Source: Cytophagales bacterium (GTDB taxonomy: Bacteria; Bacteroidota; Bacteroidia; Cytophagales; 172606-1). Taken from it: 32,422 bases of DNA. The position numbers and the translations under genes are program-made. The stretch lies in assembly GCA_030448185.1 (NCBI GenBank), contig JAUJNL010000058.1:1-32422 (forward strand), written 5' to 3'. The notes under the pieces are model-generated. The model saw only the letters and a program-made list of their open reading frames with translations. It was not told the DNA's origin and made no database searches. Shown in pieces: positions 7,668-18,391 of this stretch. Position 1 is the first letter of the stretch; each line of letters opens with the position of its first letter.

Positions 7668-9992
7668 TTAAGTCTTATCGCGCACCTGATAAGAATGGCC
7701 CGGAGTGAGGTAGAAACTGAATGAATGCGTTTTATTTGAATACTCTGTTTTAACCGGTTGTTGGCTGGTAAGATCCAGGATTACTATTTTTTCAGGTTCC
7801 CAGGTTGTGTTTTCGTTGCTGATTTGAGAAACCGTTTGTCCATCCGGGTAATAATAATGATACGTTGATGGCTTCTGACTTACCGGATAGATAGTTGCTT
7901 TCAAGGATGTATGGTTGGAGTCCTGACTTACCAAAACCCCTTTGCCGCCCACAAAGACGGGTATTTTATTATCAGGCAGTGAAAAGCCGGGCAACGTCAC
8001 CGGGCCTTGATACATTTTGCCCGTTTCGTAATCCATCCATTTGCCCTCCGGTAGGTACACATCCCTTTGCTGGACCGTAGCGTAATCACTTCCGTAGGCT
8101 GGAGTCGCCAGCAGGGAAGGTCCCAGTAGCCAGCTATATTGTTTTCGGGTTTTCCCTGCCAGGTTATAGGTATTGGTATCATGGGGAAATGCAACCGGTA
8201 GCGGCGTCATGGTATATGGATATCCCGTCAGGAAGCTTTCCACAGCAGCACTGTAGATGTATGGGGCCAGTTGGTGATGCCAGTCTACCGCTTTTTTCAC
8301 GGCCTTTTCATAAGCCGGATTCTCCAGGTGCCAGGGGCCCAGCCCAACTGACATAGCCGGGCAAACGGCCGCCATGAGGGCATTTCTTACAAAATACCGC
8401 TTCTGATCTTCGGTGAGAGGTAAGGTCAGGTATTTCCCGGCTACTATATCCGGATAGGTATTCGGGGCTCAGCTGGCCGCGTACTTCAATACATTAATCA
8501 GGGGCCGGTCCTGGTCAAGGCCGTATTTCGTATCTTCCAGCCGGATAATGTCGCCGGGGACGGAGTAAGCCGAATTTCGTACCATTACGTAATATCCTTC
8601 CTGCATCAGCATTTCGTTCACCGGGTTTAATTTGGCATCATCATTAAGTTTTATGCCATCTTTGAGCATAGTATCCTCTTTGAAGCCTTTCACTCCCCAT
8701 TTTTTCACTCCTGACTTGTACCATGACAAGGCCTGCGGATTACGACCATCCAGCAGGTGCACATTTCCCTGCGGAAAATTGACCAGAAATGTTTCGGGTT
8801 TACGGGTTTGATCAGATACGAAATACTGATTCTGTATCCCTTCCCGGGTGTAATCCCCGTCGTGCTGCGGAGTATAGTATCCCCCGTCGGCAGCCGGAGC
8901 TTTAAAATTGATGCGGAGGCCCAGGAAAAGCAGGATGTTCCGGTCGGCGAAAAACTGTTTGAAACCAATTACGTCCGGGTACCGGGGATTGGGTAAGCCG
9001 TCCTTTCTTCCGGGCTCCGTTGCATCATCCCAGATCCCAAAACTGCTCGTAGCTCCTTCGGTGGGATTTTTCCGTTCGCCTTTCCAGAAGCCGGAACCCA
9101 CCACGGCCCACTTTAACGGGTATCCTTTTTCCAGATACGTACTGATGTCTTTCTGAACGGAGGTTTGATACGTATTCCAGCCCAGCGAACCAAAGGCTTC
9201 GTAGCCGATATCGAAAAATTCGAACTTAGGCTTATAGTCCGCATACCCTTCCTTCTTTTTTACCAGGGCGTAGTTTTTATAAATCTCCGGCATGGAGCCG
9301 AAGAAGTAGTACAAAGTCGCCTCTTTTACTTTGGCCGCCCCCAGCTTGTTTTCGGCTTTGGTAATGGCTACTCTTTTATGGCCTTTTTCAAACAATACCT
9401 GGGCCATTCCCTGGGCCGGAAAAACGGTAAAGTTGGACACAAACCGGTGTTCATTATTGGTATCTAAAAACTGGTTGTTTTCATAGCCATATACGTTCGT
9501 GTTTTGGCCGAAACCTCCGTGGTCACCTAGTCCGTAGGCCGGAGCAAGGGGGGCGGTACGGGCATCAATTACAAATCCGGCAGCAGAAACTTTACTGCTG
9601 GTTAGTCTGCCTGCCGGAACTTCCGGTGTGATGCGCATCTGAACATACTGATCGGAAAAACGGATTAGTACCCCAGCCCTGGTTCCCCGGCGGGTAGTGG
9701 CAACTCCCTGCAGCAGACTGTCACCGAGTACCAAAACCTGCGTTACATCGGCATCTGCCAAGACTGTATCACCAAGCGCTGAAAAACGTAATCCAGACTG
9801 AGAATGGGCCTCTGCGATAGCTTTTCCATCGGGTAGTTTAAAACCGTACCGGAAGCCTTTTTTCTGCAAAGTGAATGTATATCCCATTTTTTTTACCTTA
9901 ATTAAGGAATCGTCGACCCGGCTATCCATCCGGACGGGCCGGCTAAGAGCCAGAAGAGGGAACAATACGAGCAGCCAGTAGATACGCAGCAT
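7668..9992 (-). pseudogene. GH31 family glycosidase interrupted by an in-frame TGA
   Basis: Glycoside hydrolase family 31 members cleave alpha-glycosidic bonds with an Asp nucleophile. The reading frame begins at 10022 or, better for a signal peptide, at the ATG ending at 9992 (MLRIYWLLVLFPLLALS). With numbering from 10022, the barrel carries GVKGFKEDTM with Asp450 as likely nucleophile and VRNSAYSVPGDIIRLED with Asp497 as likely acid/base. The C-terminal part has the standard family block RDVYLPEGKWMDYETGKMY and the following IPVFVGGKGVL. Between the two parts the frame is unchanged but a TGA stands at 8469-8471 (codon 518 of about 784). Reading it as GGA gives AASGAPNTYPDIVAGK, the expected family sequence, so one base change explains the break. 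The truncated product would lack the end of the barrel. The gene lies 60 bp after SusD and 46 bp before the GH9-like gene. It may be a real nonsense mutation or a sequence error. Confidence 0.9.
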
Positions 9993-10052
9993 AGTTGGAA
10001 TATAAACAGCCTGTGCAGGCATGAACCATAACGTGGTAAAAGAGCCCCTATC

Positions 10053-11543
10053 TTATTGCCAATCCGGATTCTGCTTCAGTAAAGGATTGGCATTTACTTC
10101 GTCTTGGGGAATGGGGAAATATTTATGTTTAGGTTGCGGCGTACGCACCGGGTACACATTGTTAACCGCTTTGGGAATAACGGTCAGAAATTTGCCCGTG
10201 CGGGTAAGGTCATACCAGCGGTCTGCTTCTGCAAACAGTTCCCATGACCGCTCCTGAAGCACGGCATCTATAAATCCCTCTTTGCTTAAGCCCGGCGTTA
10301 ACTCGTCTAGCCCGGCCCGTTTACGAACCGTATTGATATACCCATAGGCCAAACCGGTAGCCCCGTTTAAACGCGCTTCTGCTTCTGCGGCAATCAGGTA
10401 CACAGCGGCCAGGCGCAGGATAGGCAGATTAATGGCATAAGCTCCGCCATTAGAATTAGGGTCCTGGTATTTTTTAACCAACACGCCTCTGGTGGTTACC
10501 GGAGTAATACTTCTTTGAGGCACCACCTCGCCTCTGGTATTGATATAATTGGTATCTAATAATAGCCGCCGTTTATCCGCAGGGTCGAATGAATCGAAAA
10601 AGCTCTGGTAAGCAAAGGCAGAACCAAATGAGCTTTTCCCATAGGCAGGCCCCTGGCTGTTAGGCGGTCCATACAGAGTAGGAATCTGGGAAAGACGTCC
10701 GGGCGTTGCACTTTCGCTTTCGAAGGCAAAAATATTTTCCTGCCGGGCAGCATCTTCTAAAGCGACATTATACACATCCAGTACGTTGGGCATCAAGGCA
10801 TATTTATTAGAATTCAGTACTTGCCGGGCCATCTGCAAAGCCTTTGCCCAGTCTTCGTTATATAGCGCTGCCTTGGCATATAAAGCCATTGCTGCTTCCT
10901 TAGACGGACGTCCTTTCACTGTGGTAAACGGATTGTACGAGGGTAATTTTTCAATGGCAGCATCCAGGTCACTATAGATTTGTGTGTATACCTCGGCTTT
11001 GGGGCTTACGCCAACGTAGGCTTCATTTTGAGTAACACTGGGTATAGTTTTTACCACCACATCACCAAAATTTTTGGTTGCCATCCAGTGGTAAAACGCC
11101 CTCAGGAAATAGGCTTCCCCAACAATTTCATTTTTTCTTGCTTCGTTCATCACAATAGCCGGCACTTTTTCAATTACCCAGTTGGCCTTTTCAATACCAT
11201 CATAACACGACTCCCATACCTGGATCGGAGATTCAAAATACCGGTTAAAACTCACCTGGGCCGAATAGGCGGGGTCATAGGTGAACAAGGTGAAGGCGTC
11301 CCGCGCCACTACCGGGCGGGGATAGATCTGGTCGGCGCTCAAGTCTGCCAGTTCGTGTACGGCGCTGTTGTACATATCGGCCAGGGGGTCATAGGCAGCT
11401 GTGAGGGCCGCTTCTGCATCGCCGGCAGTTTTATAGAAATTTTCCGTCGGAATAATAGAGTATACGGTTTCATCCAGTTCGCAGGAGCTTGTACTTAAGA
11501 GTAAAATACCGGCAAGCAGGCCGTTAATTATATATTTTTTCAT
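10053..11543 (-). CDS. susD: SusD/RagB-family glycan-binding lipoprotein
   Basis: Surface lipoprotein that binds the glycan and closes over its SusC partner to deliver it for import. A type II signal peptide is clear: MKKYIINGLLAGILLLSTSSC with Cys21 as lipidated residue, followed by ELDE. The N-terminal SusD-like domain includes the Tyr/Phe-rich TPR-like helices (IPTENFYKTAGDAEAALTAA and GEAYFLRAFYHWMATKNFGD), and the C-terminal RagB domain includes LRLAAVYLIAAEAEARLNG, YINTVRKRAGLDEL, the ERSWELFAEADRWYDLTRTG block and the terminal FPIPQDEVNANPLLKQNPDW. The length of 496 residues is normal and the gene looks intact. It starts 27 bp after the SusC stop, the standard order and spacing for these pairs. 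The ligand cannot be deduced from the sequence. Confidence 0.97.
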   Translation of the reverse strand: MKKYIINGLLAGILLLSTSSCELDETVYSIIPTENFYKTAGDAEAALTAAYDPLADMYNSAVHELADLSADQIYPRPVVARDAFTLFTYDPAYSAQVSFNRYFESPIQVWESCYDGIEKANWVIEKVPAIVMNEARKNEIVGEAYFLRAFYHWMATKNFGDVVVKTIPSVTQNEAYVGVSPKAEVYTQIYSDLDAAIEKLPSYNPFTTVKGRPSKEAAMALYAKAALYNEDWAKALQMARQVLNSNKYALMPNVLDVYNVALEDAARQENIFAFESESATPGRLSQIPTLYGPPNSQGPAYGKSSFGSAFAYQSFFDSFDPADKRRLLLDTNYINTRGEVVPQRSITPVTTRGVLVKKYQDPNSNGGAYAINLPILRLAAVYLIAAEAEARLNGATGLAYGYINTVRKRAGLDELTPGLSKEGFIDAVLQERSWELFAEADRWYDLTRTGKFLTVIPKAVNNVYPVRTPQPKHKYFPIPQDEVNANPLLKQNPDWQ

Positions 11544-11570
11544 TGGAATATCTTTAGCAGGTAAGAGAAA

Positions 11571-14500
11571 TTAGAAGGTAAGCTGCAGGCCGCCTAGATA
11601 AGACTTTGCCACCGGATACACCCGGGTGTCCATTCCCATGGCCGTATTGGAGCCTCCGTAAGAGTTCACTTCCGGGTCAAAGCCGGTATAGTTGGTTACC
11701 GTAAACAAATTGTTGGCGCTGACATACACCCGGATTTTATGAATGCCTTTGACCAGAGGCAGTGTATAACCCAAAGGACTATTCTTACACCGCAGGTAAG
11801 AGCCATCTTCCACAAAGCGGTCGGAAATAGGCAGCCTGCCGCCCTGAAACCCGGCTACATATTCATTGCTTGGGTTGGTAGGCGACCAGCGGTTTGCCAG
11901 CCCTTGCATTACATTCCGGTTGCCCAGCGGATTTTCCAGGGTATAGCGGCTTACATTATAGATGTCATTGCCATAGGTGCCGGAAAAGAAAGCATTCAGG
12001 TCAAAATTTTTGTAAGCCAGGTTGGTGGAGAAGCCAAAAATAAAATCAGGGTTTGGGTCCCCGGTAATGACTTGCCCCCCCTCTTTCACTTTAGTGCTGC
12101 CCGGACGACCGGCAGTGGATTCATCGGTCTGGTAGATGCCGTCAAAAACCAGGGTTTTAAATACGCCTAATGGTTCGCCTACCCGGAGTACCGTGTAAGG
12201 AGTTACAAAAGTTTCGGTAGTTACCCCCTCATCCAGACTCAATACTTTGTTACGGTTGAACGTAATATTGGCAGACACATTCCATTTCACGGCCTTGTCC
12301 ATCAAGATGGCATTGGCAGCAAACTCAATTCCTTTGTTTTCCAGCTCAGCAAAATTTCCGGTAAGCGTGTTATATCCGGAAGTAAGGGGGAGTCTTTTTA
12401 CATACAGCAGATCGCGGGTCTTTTTATGGTACGCATCTACGGTAAGACTTGCCCGGTTATTAAACAAACTCAGGTCGATGCCCACATCGGTCTGAACAGA
12501 TTTTTCCCATCTCAGGTCCGGATTTGAAATGTCGGAAGGACTCAGGCCGATGGTATAGATATGATTGAATACGTAACTGGTAACTGAGTTACTGGGACCT
12601 GCGCTTACAGTGGCCAGGGACCGGTACGGATTAATGGCGCCGGCATTACCGGTGAGGCCGTAGCTTGCCCTGATTTTAAGATCACTGATAAAGGGAAGGT
12701 TTTGCATAAAACCTTCTTCGGATACCCGCCAGGCGGCGGCTATAGCGGGGAAAAAGCCATACTTAAAGTTTGACCCGAACTTACTAACCCCATCTGCACG
12801 GGCAGTAAGATCCACGAAATACTTATCCCGGAAACCGTAGTTGATCCTCCCCATGTAGGAGTCCAGCCGTTCCTTGGTGCGGTTGCTGGTAACGGTGGTA
12901 GTAGTGCCTAATTGCAATGCTTCGTTTAGGGTAGCATCGTTTGGAAAGCCGTTTGTATTGGTTGTGTTGGATTTAAATTCATTGCTTTGGGTAGAAAACA
13001 CACCGGTGAACTTTAAAGAATGCCTTTCAGCAAAGGATTTGGAATAGGTAAGAATGCTTTCGTGAAGTAAGGTAGAAGCATCTCTATCCATTTTAGCTGC
13101 ATTTCCGGAAGTGGCATTGCGGTCACGGGTGGCAACAATGTATACAGGTGAATAATAATCATTCAGGTCATTTTGGGAAATTACATTAAAAGAAGCCCGG
13201 TAGGTTAATCCCTTTACTATATTTACTTCGCCATATACATTCGCCAGCACCCGCTTGATGTTGGTACGGTTCATAATCGCCGCCAAGCCTAATGGGTTGA
13301 CAACTTCTCTATACCTCCCGTTCATCTGGTCGGCAAAAGGTAAAACATTTCCGTTCGCATCGTAAGGCTGTAAGGTAGGTGGGGCGGCTATAGCGGCACC
13401 CACAATACTGCTGGTCACCACAGGGCCATCCAGGCTGGTAGAGCCCGTCGGAATGGCTTTGTTTATCGAATAACTCCCCAGTATACTGGTGCCCACTTTA
13501 AACCGGTCGCTGATCCGGTGATCAATGTTTGCGCGCAAAGAATAACGCTTGAAATTGTTATTGATTACTACTCCATCCTGATCAAAATAATTGGCAGATA
13601 AGGCTAACTGTGTTTTTTCACTACCACCGATCACCGATAGTTGATGATTTTGAATGGGCGCATCCCGGAACACAATATCCTGCCAGTTTACGCCTTCTCC
13701 CAGAGATGCCGGATCATCATAAATATTGGTTTTATATACTTCGTTTTCTAAAGCAGCAAATTCGGCGGCATTGAGCATATCAATTTTTTTGTTTACCTGT
13801 TGTACCCCGTAATAGCCTTCATACGCCACCCGGGTGGCGCCACTGGTACCTCTTTTCGTGGTGATCAGCACCACGCCATTGGCGCCCCTGGCTCCGTAAA
13901 TAGCGGTGGAAGAAGCATCTTTCAGCACCTCCACTGATTCTATGTCATTGGGATTGATGGTGGAAAGCGGGCTTACCTCATTTACCCCGCCGCCATTAGA
14001 TATCTGTACCCCATCTACAATATATAAGGGTTCTGAGGTACCGTTAATGGAATTGGTACCCCGTATCCTTACGCTCACGTTTCCGCCGGGGGCAGCAGAA
14101 TTCTGCGTAACCTGTACGCCGGAAACCCGAGCCTGCAAGCCCTGGGCTACGTTTGCCACCGGTGTCTGGGTAATTTCAGCCGATTTTACGGATGCAATGG
14201 CACCGGTGGTTTCGGCCTTCCGCTGGGTACCATACCCAACCACCACAATTTCGGATAAGGACTTAATATCCGGTACCAGCGATGTATTGATCTGCGAACG
14301 ATTATTTACCGGTACTTCCTCGGTAGTGTAGCCCACGAAGGAAAAAACCAGGATACTATTAGCCTCCGGGACGGACAGGGCATAATTGCCGCCTGCATCA
14401 GTCACGGTGCCATTGGTGGTTCCCTTCACCACCACGCTTACGCCGGGCAGTGGGTCATCGTTATCACCAGTTACCTTCCCTTTTACCGGTTGGGTTCCCT

Positions 14501-14585
14501 GCGCTTGCAGGGAGAGACAGACTAAAAATGAAAATACTGTAAGGAGCAGTATCTTCACTGCAGCGTAGTAGTTTATTGCATACAT
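11571..14585 (-). CDS. susC: SusC/RagA-family TonB-dependent outer-membrane transporter
   Basis: Outer-membrane beta-barrel that imports oligosaccharides with energy from TonB. I chose the ATG ending at 14585 because it places the signal peptide (MYAINYYAAVKILLLTVFSF onward, cut after LQAQ near residue 29) at the N-terminus; the frame is open to a TTG at 14633. Residues about 32-110 are a carboxypeptidase-regulatory-like domain (KGKVTGDNDDPLPGVSVVVK). The SusC signature LSEIVVVGYGTQ and the plug domain (VSVRIRGTNSINGTSEPLYI, then DVQ-type segments) follow, then the barrel, ending in LGGLQLTF with the terminal Phe needed for outer-membrane assembly. The 1004 residues are typical and intact. 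No sigma/anti-sigma extension (STN domain) is present, which fits control by the divergent LacI-type regulator. SusD follows after 27 bp. Confidence 0.97.
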   Translation of the reverse strand: MYAINYYAAVKILLLTVFSFLVCLSLQAQGTQPVKGKVTGDNDDPLPGVSVVVKGTTNGTVTDAGGNYALSVPEANSILVFSFVGYTTEEVPVNNRSQINTSLVPDIKSLSEIVVVGYGTQRKAETTGAIASVKSAEITQTPVANVAQGLQARVSGVQVTQNSAAPGGNVSVRIRGTNSINGTSEPLYIVDGVQISNGGGVNEVSPLSTINPNDIESVEVLKDASSTAIYGARGANGVVLITTKRGTSGATRVAYEGYYGVQQVNKKIDMLNAAEFAALENEVYKTNIYDDPASLGEGVNWQDIVFRDAPIQNHQLSVIGGSEKTQLALSANYFDQDGVVINNNFKRYSLRANIDHRISDRFKVGTSILGSYSINKAIPTGSTSLDGPVVTSSIVGAAIAAPPTLQPYDANGNVLPFADQMNGRYREVVNPLGLAAIMNRTNIKRVLANVYGEVNIVKGLTYRASFNVISQNDLNDYYSPVYIVATRDRNATSGNAAKMDRDASTLLHESILTYSKSFAERHSLKFTGVFSTQSNEFKSNTTNTNGFPNDATLNEALQLGTTTTVTSNRTKERLDSYMGRINYGFRDKYFVDLTARADGVSKFGSNFKYGFFPAIAAAWRVSEEGFMQNLPFISDLKIRASYGLTGNAGAINPYRSLATVSAGPSNSVTSYVFNHIYTIGLSPSDISNPDLRWEKSVQTDVGIDLSLFNNRASLTVDAYHKKTRDLLYVKRLPLTSGYNTLTGNFAELENKGIEFAANAILMDKAVKWNVSANITFNRNKVLSLDEGVTTETFVTPYTVLRVGEPLGVFKTLVFDGIYQTDESTAGRPGSTKVKEGGQVITGDPNPDFIFGFSTNLAYKNFDLNAFFSGTYGNDIYNVSRYTLENPLGNRNVMQGLANRWSPTNPSNEYVAGFQGGRLPISDRFVEDGSYLRCKNSPLGYTLPLVKGIHKIRVYVSANNLFTVTNYTGFDPEVNSYGGSNTAMGMDTRVYPVAKSYLGGLQLTF

Positions 14586-14789
14586 ACCAATAGGTTTTGT
14601 TTTATGTATAAAGTTCAATTCGGGTATTCTCAATCTTAATCAGGGGACGCTTGGGGCAGAAATCGGTTGTTCGGGTAATTATTGGTGATTTTTGGGTTTA
14701 AAGAATAATAAATAGTAATAGTTGCTTTATATACTTCAAATAAGAAAATAAATAATACAATTAGGACGGCTAAAAACAGATATTTTTCA

Positions 14790-14827
14790 TTGGGAATGTT
14801 CCCAGTAGTTGGGAATGTTCCCAGTAG
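14790..14827. promoter_or_regulatory. Two tandem 14-bp palindromes, candidate operator of the polysaccharide locus
   Basis: A 19-bp unit is repeated perfectly twice (14790-14808 and 14809-14827). Each unit contains the palindrome TGGGAATGTTCCCA (14791-14804 and 14810-14823), so the two dyads are 19 bp apart centre to centre, close to two helical turns. They lie 80 bp before the regulator start and about 205 bp before the SusC start, in the only divergent promoter region of the locus. This is the geometry expected for a pair of dimer-binding sites for the adjacent LacI-type repressor. The central step is TG, not the CG common in LacI operators, so another regulator is possible. Confidence 0.6.
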
Positions 14828-14907
14828 TATCGATCAGGTTAAAGGCAGTATAAAGTTGTTTTACCGGAAAAATTATACTTACTTGAAAGCCGTGAAAGAT
14901 TTACTCC

Positions 14908-15939
14908 GTGAAAAGACATCAGACTACCATCATTGACATTGCCCGCGAATTGGGATTATCCAAATCCACGGTATCCAGAGCCCTCACCGGACATCCGCAC
15001 GTGAACCCCGAAACCCGGCAGGCAGTACTGGAACTGGCTGAAAAACGGGATTATCAGCGGAACATGCTTGCCCTGAGCCTGGTAACCAGTCAGAGCCACA
15101 CCCTGGGCATTATCGTACCCGAATTTATTTCGCCTTTTTTCCCCCGGATCATTATCCGGGCGCAGGAAGTGGCCGCTAAAGCCGGCTACAATGTGATTGT
15201 GAGTCAGTCAAATGAATCCTACGAGACGGAAGTAGCCAATGCTAAAGTTATGCTGGCCAACCGGGTAGATGGGGTGCTGGTATCCGTAACCAAGGAGACG
15301 CGCAATTTCGATCATTTCAAGGTTTTCCAGCGGAAGGGCATTCCTATTGTATTCTTTAACCGGGTTTGTGAAGAAATGGACGTGCCCAAAGTGGTAGTGG
15401 ATGACTATGAAGGCGCTTTTAAAGCCGTAGAACACCTGATCCGGTCGGGAAAGGGGCGTATTGCCCATTTAGCGGGCCCTAACTCGTTGCTTATCAGCCG
15501 CAAGCGGTTACAGGGCTACCTGGATGCTCTCCGGAAGCATAAACTGCCCATTATTGAAGAACTGATCATTCCTTACGACCTGACGCAGGAAAAAGCAAAA
15601 ATCTACGTAAAACACCTGCTGGAACTGCCCGAGCCGCCGGATGCCTTGTTTGCCATTAATGACCCCACGGCATTTGAAGCCATCTCGGTGATCAAAGCCA
15701 AAGGCCTCCGGATTCCGGAAGATATTGCGGTAGTAGGCTTCAGTAATGACTATGCCTCCGCCCTGATTGAGCCCGGCCTGACTACCGTAGCCCAACCCAT
15801 GCAGGAGATTGGGGAATCAGCCGTGCAGCTGCTGCTGGAACAAATGGAACGGGACGTGTCGGACTGGAAGGCCATTACGCGGGTGCTCAAAACGGAGTTG
15901 ATTATCCGGGGTTCCAGTCAGCGGAAGACAGACGAGTAG
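14908..15939 (+). CDS. LacI-family transcriptional regulator of the adjacent polysaccharide locus
   Basis: DNA-binding regulator that senses a sugar or sugar phosphate in the cytoplasm. The start is a GTG at 14908 (VKRHQTTIIDIARELGLSKS); the next in-frame ATG would delete the DNA-binding domain, and an in-frame TGA lies just upstream at 14893. Residues 7-27 form the LacI helix-turn-helix (IDIARELGLSKSTVSRALTG), with the hinge helix region to about residue 60 (LALSLVTSQSHTLGIIVP). Residues 60-340 form the periplasmic-binding-protein-like effector domain, with family blocks such as DALFAINDPTAFEAISVIKA and GFSNDYASALIEPGLTTVAQ. The length of 343 is normal. It is divergent from SusC, so it most likely controls the whole leftward locus and itself through the tandem palindromes in the shared promoter. 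The inducer is unknown. Confidence 0.95.
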   Translation: MKRHQTTIIDIARELGLSKSTVSRALTGHPHVNPETRQAVLELAEKRDYQRNMLALSLVTSQSHTLGIIVPEFISPFFPRIIIRAQEVAAKAGYNVIVSQSNESYETEVANAKVMLANRVDGVLVSVTKETRNFDHFKVFQRKGIPIVFFNRVCEEMDVPKVVVDDYEGAFKAVEHLIRSGKGRIAHLAGPNSLLISRKRLQGYLDALRKHKLPIIEELIIPYDLTQEKAKIYVKHLLELPEPPDALFAINDPTAFEAISVIKAKGLRIPEDIAVVGFSNDYASALIEPGLTTVAQPMQEIGESAVQLLLEQMERDVSDWKAITRVLKTELIIRGSSQRKTDE

Positions 15940-16068
15940 CTATATGGGGTGGGCCGTTAGTCAGAAAAATCAGACAGAAGGAAGCAAAAATATCAATGCC
16001 GGCATGATTTAAGCTTGTAATGCGGCTCAATTTGATTACATTTTCCGCACCAACCTAACCAACCACTT

Positions 16069-18346
16069 ATGCAACATTACCCCCTCCAATTCCTGGGCCG
16101 GATGGCCTGCTTGCTGTTGATCGCTTTTCTGGCGAGTAGTGCTTTTTCGCCTTCCGTTGATGCAACCCATCCCGTTCAGAACTTGCGGGCTTTCGCCAAA
16201 CTATACGGATACGTCCGGTACTTTCACCCCAGCGATGAAGCCAGCCAGCTGGACTGGGATAAGTTTGCCTTACACGGGGTAAACAAAGTGAAGGCCGTCA
16301 AAACCAACCAGGAGTTACAGGTGGTACTAAAAGACCTCTTTCTGCCGGTAGCCCCGACCTTACAGGTATATCAGTCGGGTGAGCCGGTCCCGGCCCTTTT
16401 TGTGCCCGCTTCAACGGAAGGATTACGGGTTGTTACCTGGCAACACAAAGGGATAGCGCTGAACAGTACTAATCCGGTTTACAGTAGTGTGCGGACCAAC
16501 CGCGAAAACAAGCTGAAAGGCTCCGGTGGGTTTGGCACCGTTATCCAGAGCCTGGACGCCAAGCCTTACCGGGGAAAAGAAGTAAAACTAACGGCATTTG
16601 TCAAGACCAACGTAACCGGAGCCGGCAACCAGGGACAACTGTGGCTGCGCGTAGACCGGTCCGAACGGAAGACGGGCTTTTTTTATAACATGCAGGACCG
16701 GCCTATTCAATCTGCTACCTGGCAGGCCTACGAAATAACGGGCAAGGTGGACGATGACGCCGAATCCCTCGTGTGGGGCGGGTTTCTTTTGGGAACCGGT
16801 AAGGTGTGGCTCGATGATTTCACCATTGAAATAAAAAATGCCAATGGCCAGTGGGAACCGGTTTCGGTGGCCAATGCCGGGTTTGAGGAGGGTAAAATCG
16901 GTCAGGCTCCCAAATCGTGGAAGGCAGACACCCCGGGCTATTCCTATAAAATCGTCTCCGACGACAAGCATAGCGGAAATGGAAGTCTGCTCATCGAGAA
17001 CAAGGAAAGAAGTGTAAAGAATAAGCTTTTCGATAAAACCGCGCAGCCCGGCGAAACAGTAACCAAGTCATTAGACAACAACCTTTACTGCCGGTTGCCC
17101 CTGGCCCTGTACTCCGATGAGCGGCGCACCCTGGGACCCAAGCCCGATACAATGGCTTTTCATGCCTTACAAAATGCCTTAAAAACAGTTGATTTGAGCA
17201 AGCTGGAGCAGAACCCGGACCTCTACCTGGCCAATGTGGTTATTGCCTGGAATATATTCCAACACTTTTATCCCTATTTTGATGTCGTTAAAACGGATTG
17301 GGAGGCTGGCCTGACTACGGCTTTGCAGGATGGCCTTGATGATCAGTCCGCCAGAGATTGTCTGTCTACCTTGCAAAAAATGGTAACCGGACTGAAAGAT
17401 GGGCACGGCAATGTGTATCACGCCGCCCTGGGTGTACGCAAGGGCTTACCTTTTCTGGTGGAATGGATTGAGAACCAGGTTGTAATCGTGGCCTCGGAGA
17501 GTGATGAATTTAAGAAGGGAGATGTAATCATCAGTCTGGATGGAATTCCGGCCAAAGACATTATAACCAGCCAGGAAGCCCTGATTTCAGGTTCGCCCCA
17601 GTGGAAGCGGTACCGGGCATTGCAGGCGTTTTCAGTGGGTGAGGCGGAAAGTACAGCTACGGTGGAGGTCAGACGGGGCAAACAGGCGTTGAAAAAGACC
17701 CTTGCCCGCACCAGTACCGGCAAGTTTCCTGAGTCTACCCATTAAACCATTGAACCATTACCCGGTGGCATTTACTACGTGAATATCAGTAAAGCGACCA
17801 TGCCAGACATTACGGAGAAAATAGCGGAGATTGCCCCGGGCCAAGGGAGTGGTTTTTGACCTAAGAGGCTATCCCAATGGTAACCACGAGGTTATCGGGC
17901 ATCTGATCGATAAGCCCGTACAGTCAGCCCGCTGGAATGTGCCGCAGATTATTTATCCTGACCAGGAGCGGATGGTTGGCTACGATACTTCCGGACGCTG
18001 GGTGCTTACACCGAAAGCACCTCGTATTCAGGGAAAAGCGGTGTTTCTCACCGACGGACGGGTCATCAGCTACGCCGAGAGTTTTATGGGAATCATTGAA
18101 CACTACGCTTTGGCCGAAATTGTGGGGCAGCCCACTGCCGGGGCTAATGGCAACGTAAATCCGTTTACCCTTCCCGGCGGTTTCCGTCTTAGTTGGACGG
18201 GTATGAAAGTACTCAAGCACGATGGTTCGCAGCACCACCTGGTTGGCATTCAACCAACGGTGCCAGCCACCCGGACCATTGCCGGCGTACAGCAGGGCCG
18301 CGACGAGTTACTGGAAAAGGCCATTGCCCTTATTGAGCATAAATAA
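16069..18346 (+). pseudogene. S41-family (C-terminal processing type) serine peptidase, broken
   Basis: A secreted protease-like protein with a signal peptide (residues about 11-28, LLLIAFLASSAFS), an N-terminal segment with the LRAFAKLYGYVRYFHPSDEA block, a jelly-roll-like middle domain, a second YFHPY-type helical segment (NIFQHFYPYFDVVKTDW), then TGLKDGHGN and a PDZ-like region (about 460-520). The catalytic C-terminal part is in 17831-18346, with ISYAESFMG (probable catalytic Ser) and EIVGQPTAGANGN. Two lesions separate the halves. A TAA at 17743-17745 interrupts the frame, which would otherwise continue through PLPGGIYYVNISKATMPDIT. Then a one-base excess, most easily one C in the CCCC run at 17834-17837, shifts into RAKGVVFDLRGYP. 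Both must be undone to give a normal protein, so this is a pseudogene or a poorly sequenced stretch. It stands alone with its own downstream hairpin. Confidence 0.88.
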
Positions 18347-18391
18347 AGGCTTATCTGGGTGGCAACGACAGCGTATCTACTTCATTCTACC

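Noticed and set aside
8469..8471. Selenocysteine recoding of the TGA in the GH31 gene
   Set aside because: The family position is Gly, no Sec pathway genes or insertion element are seen, and a one-base change from GGA is simpler.
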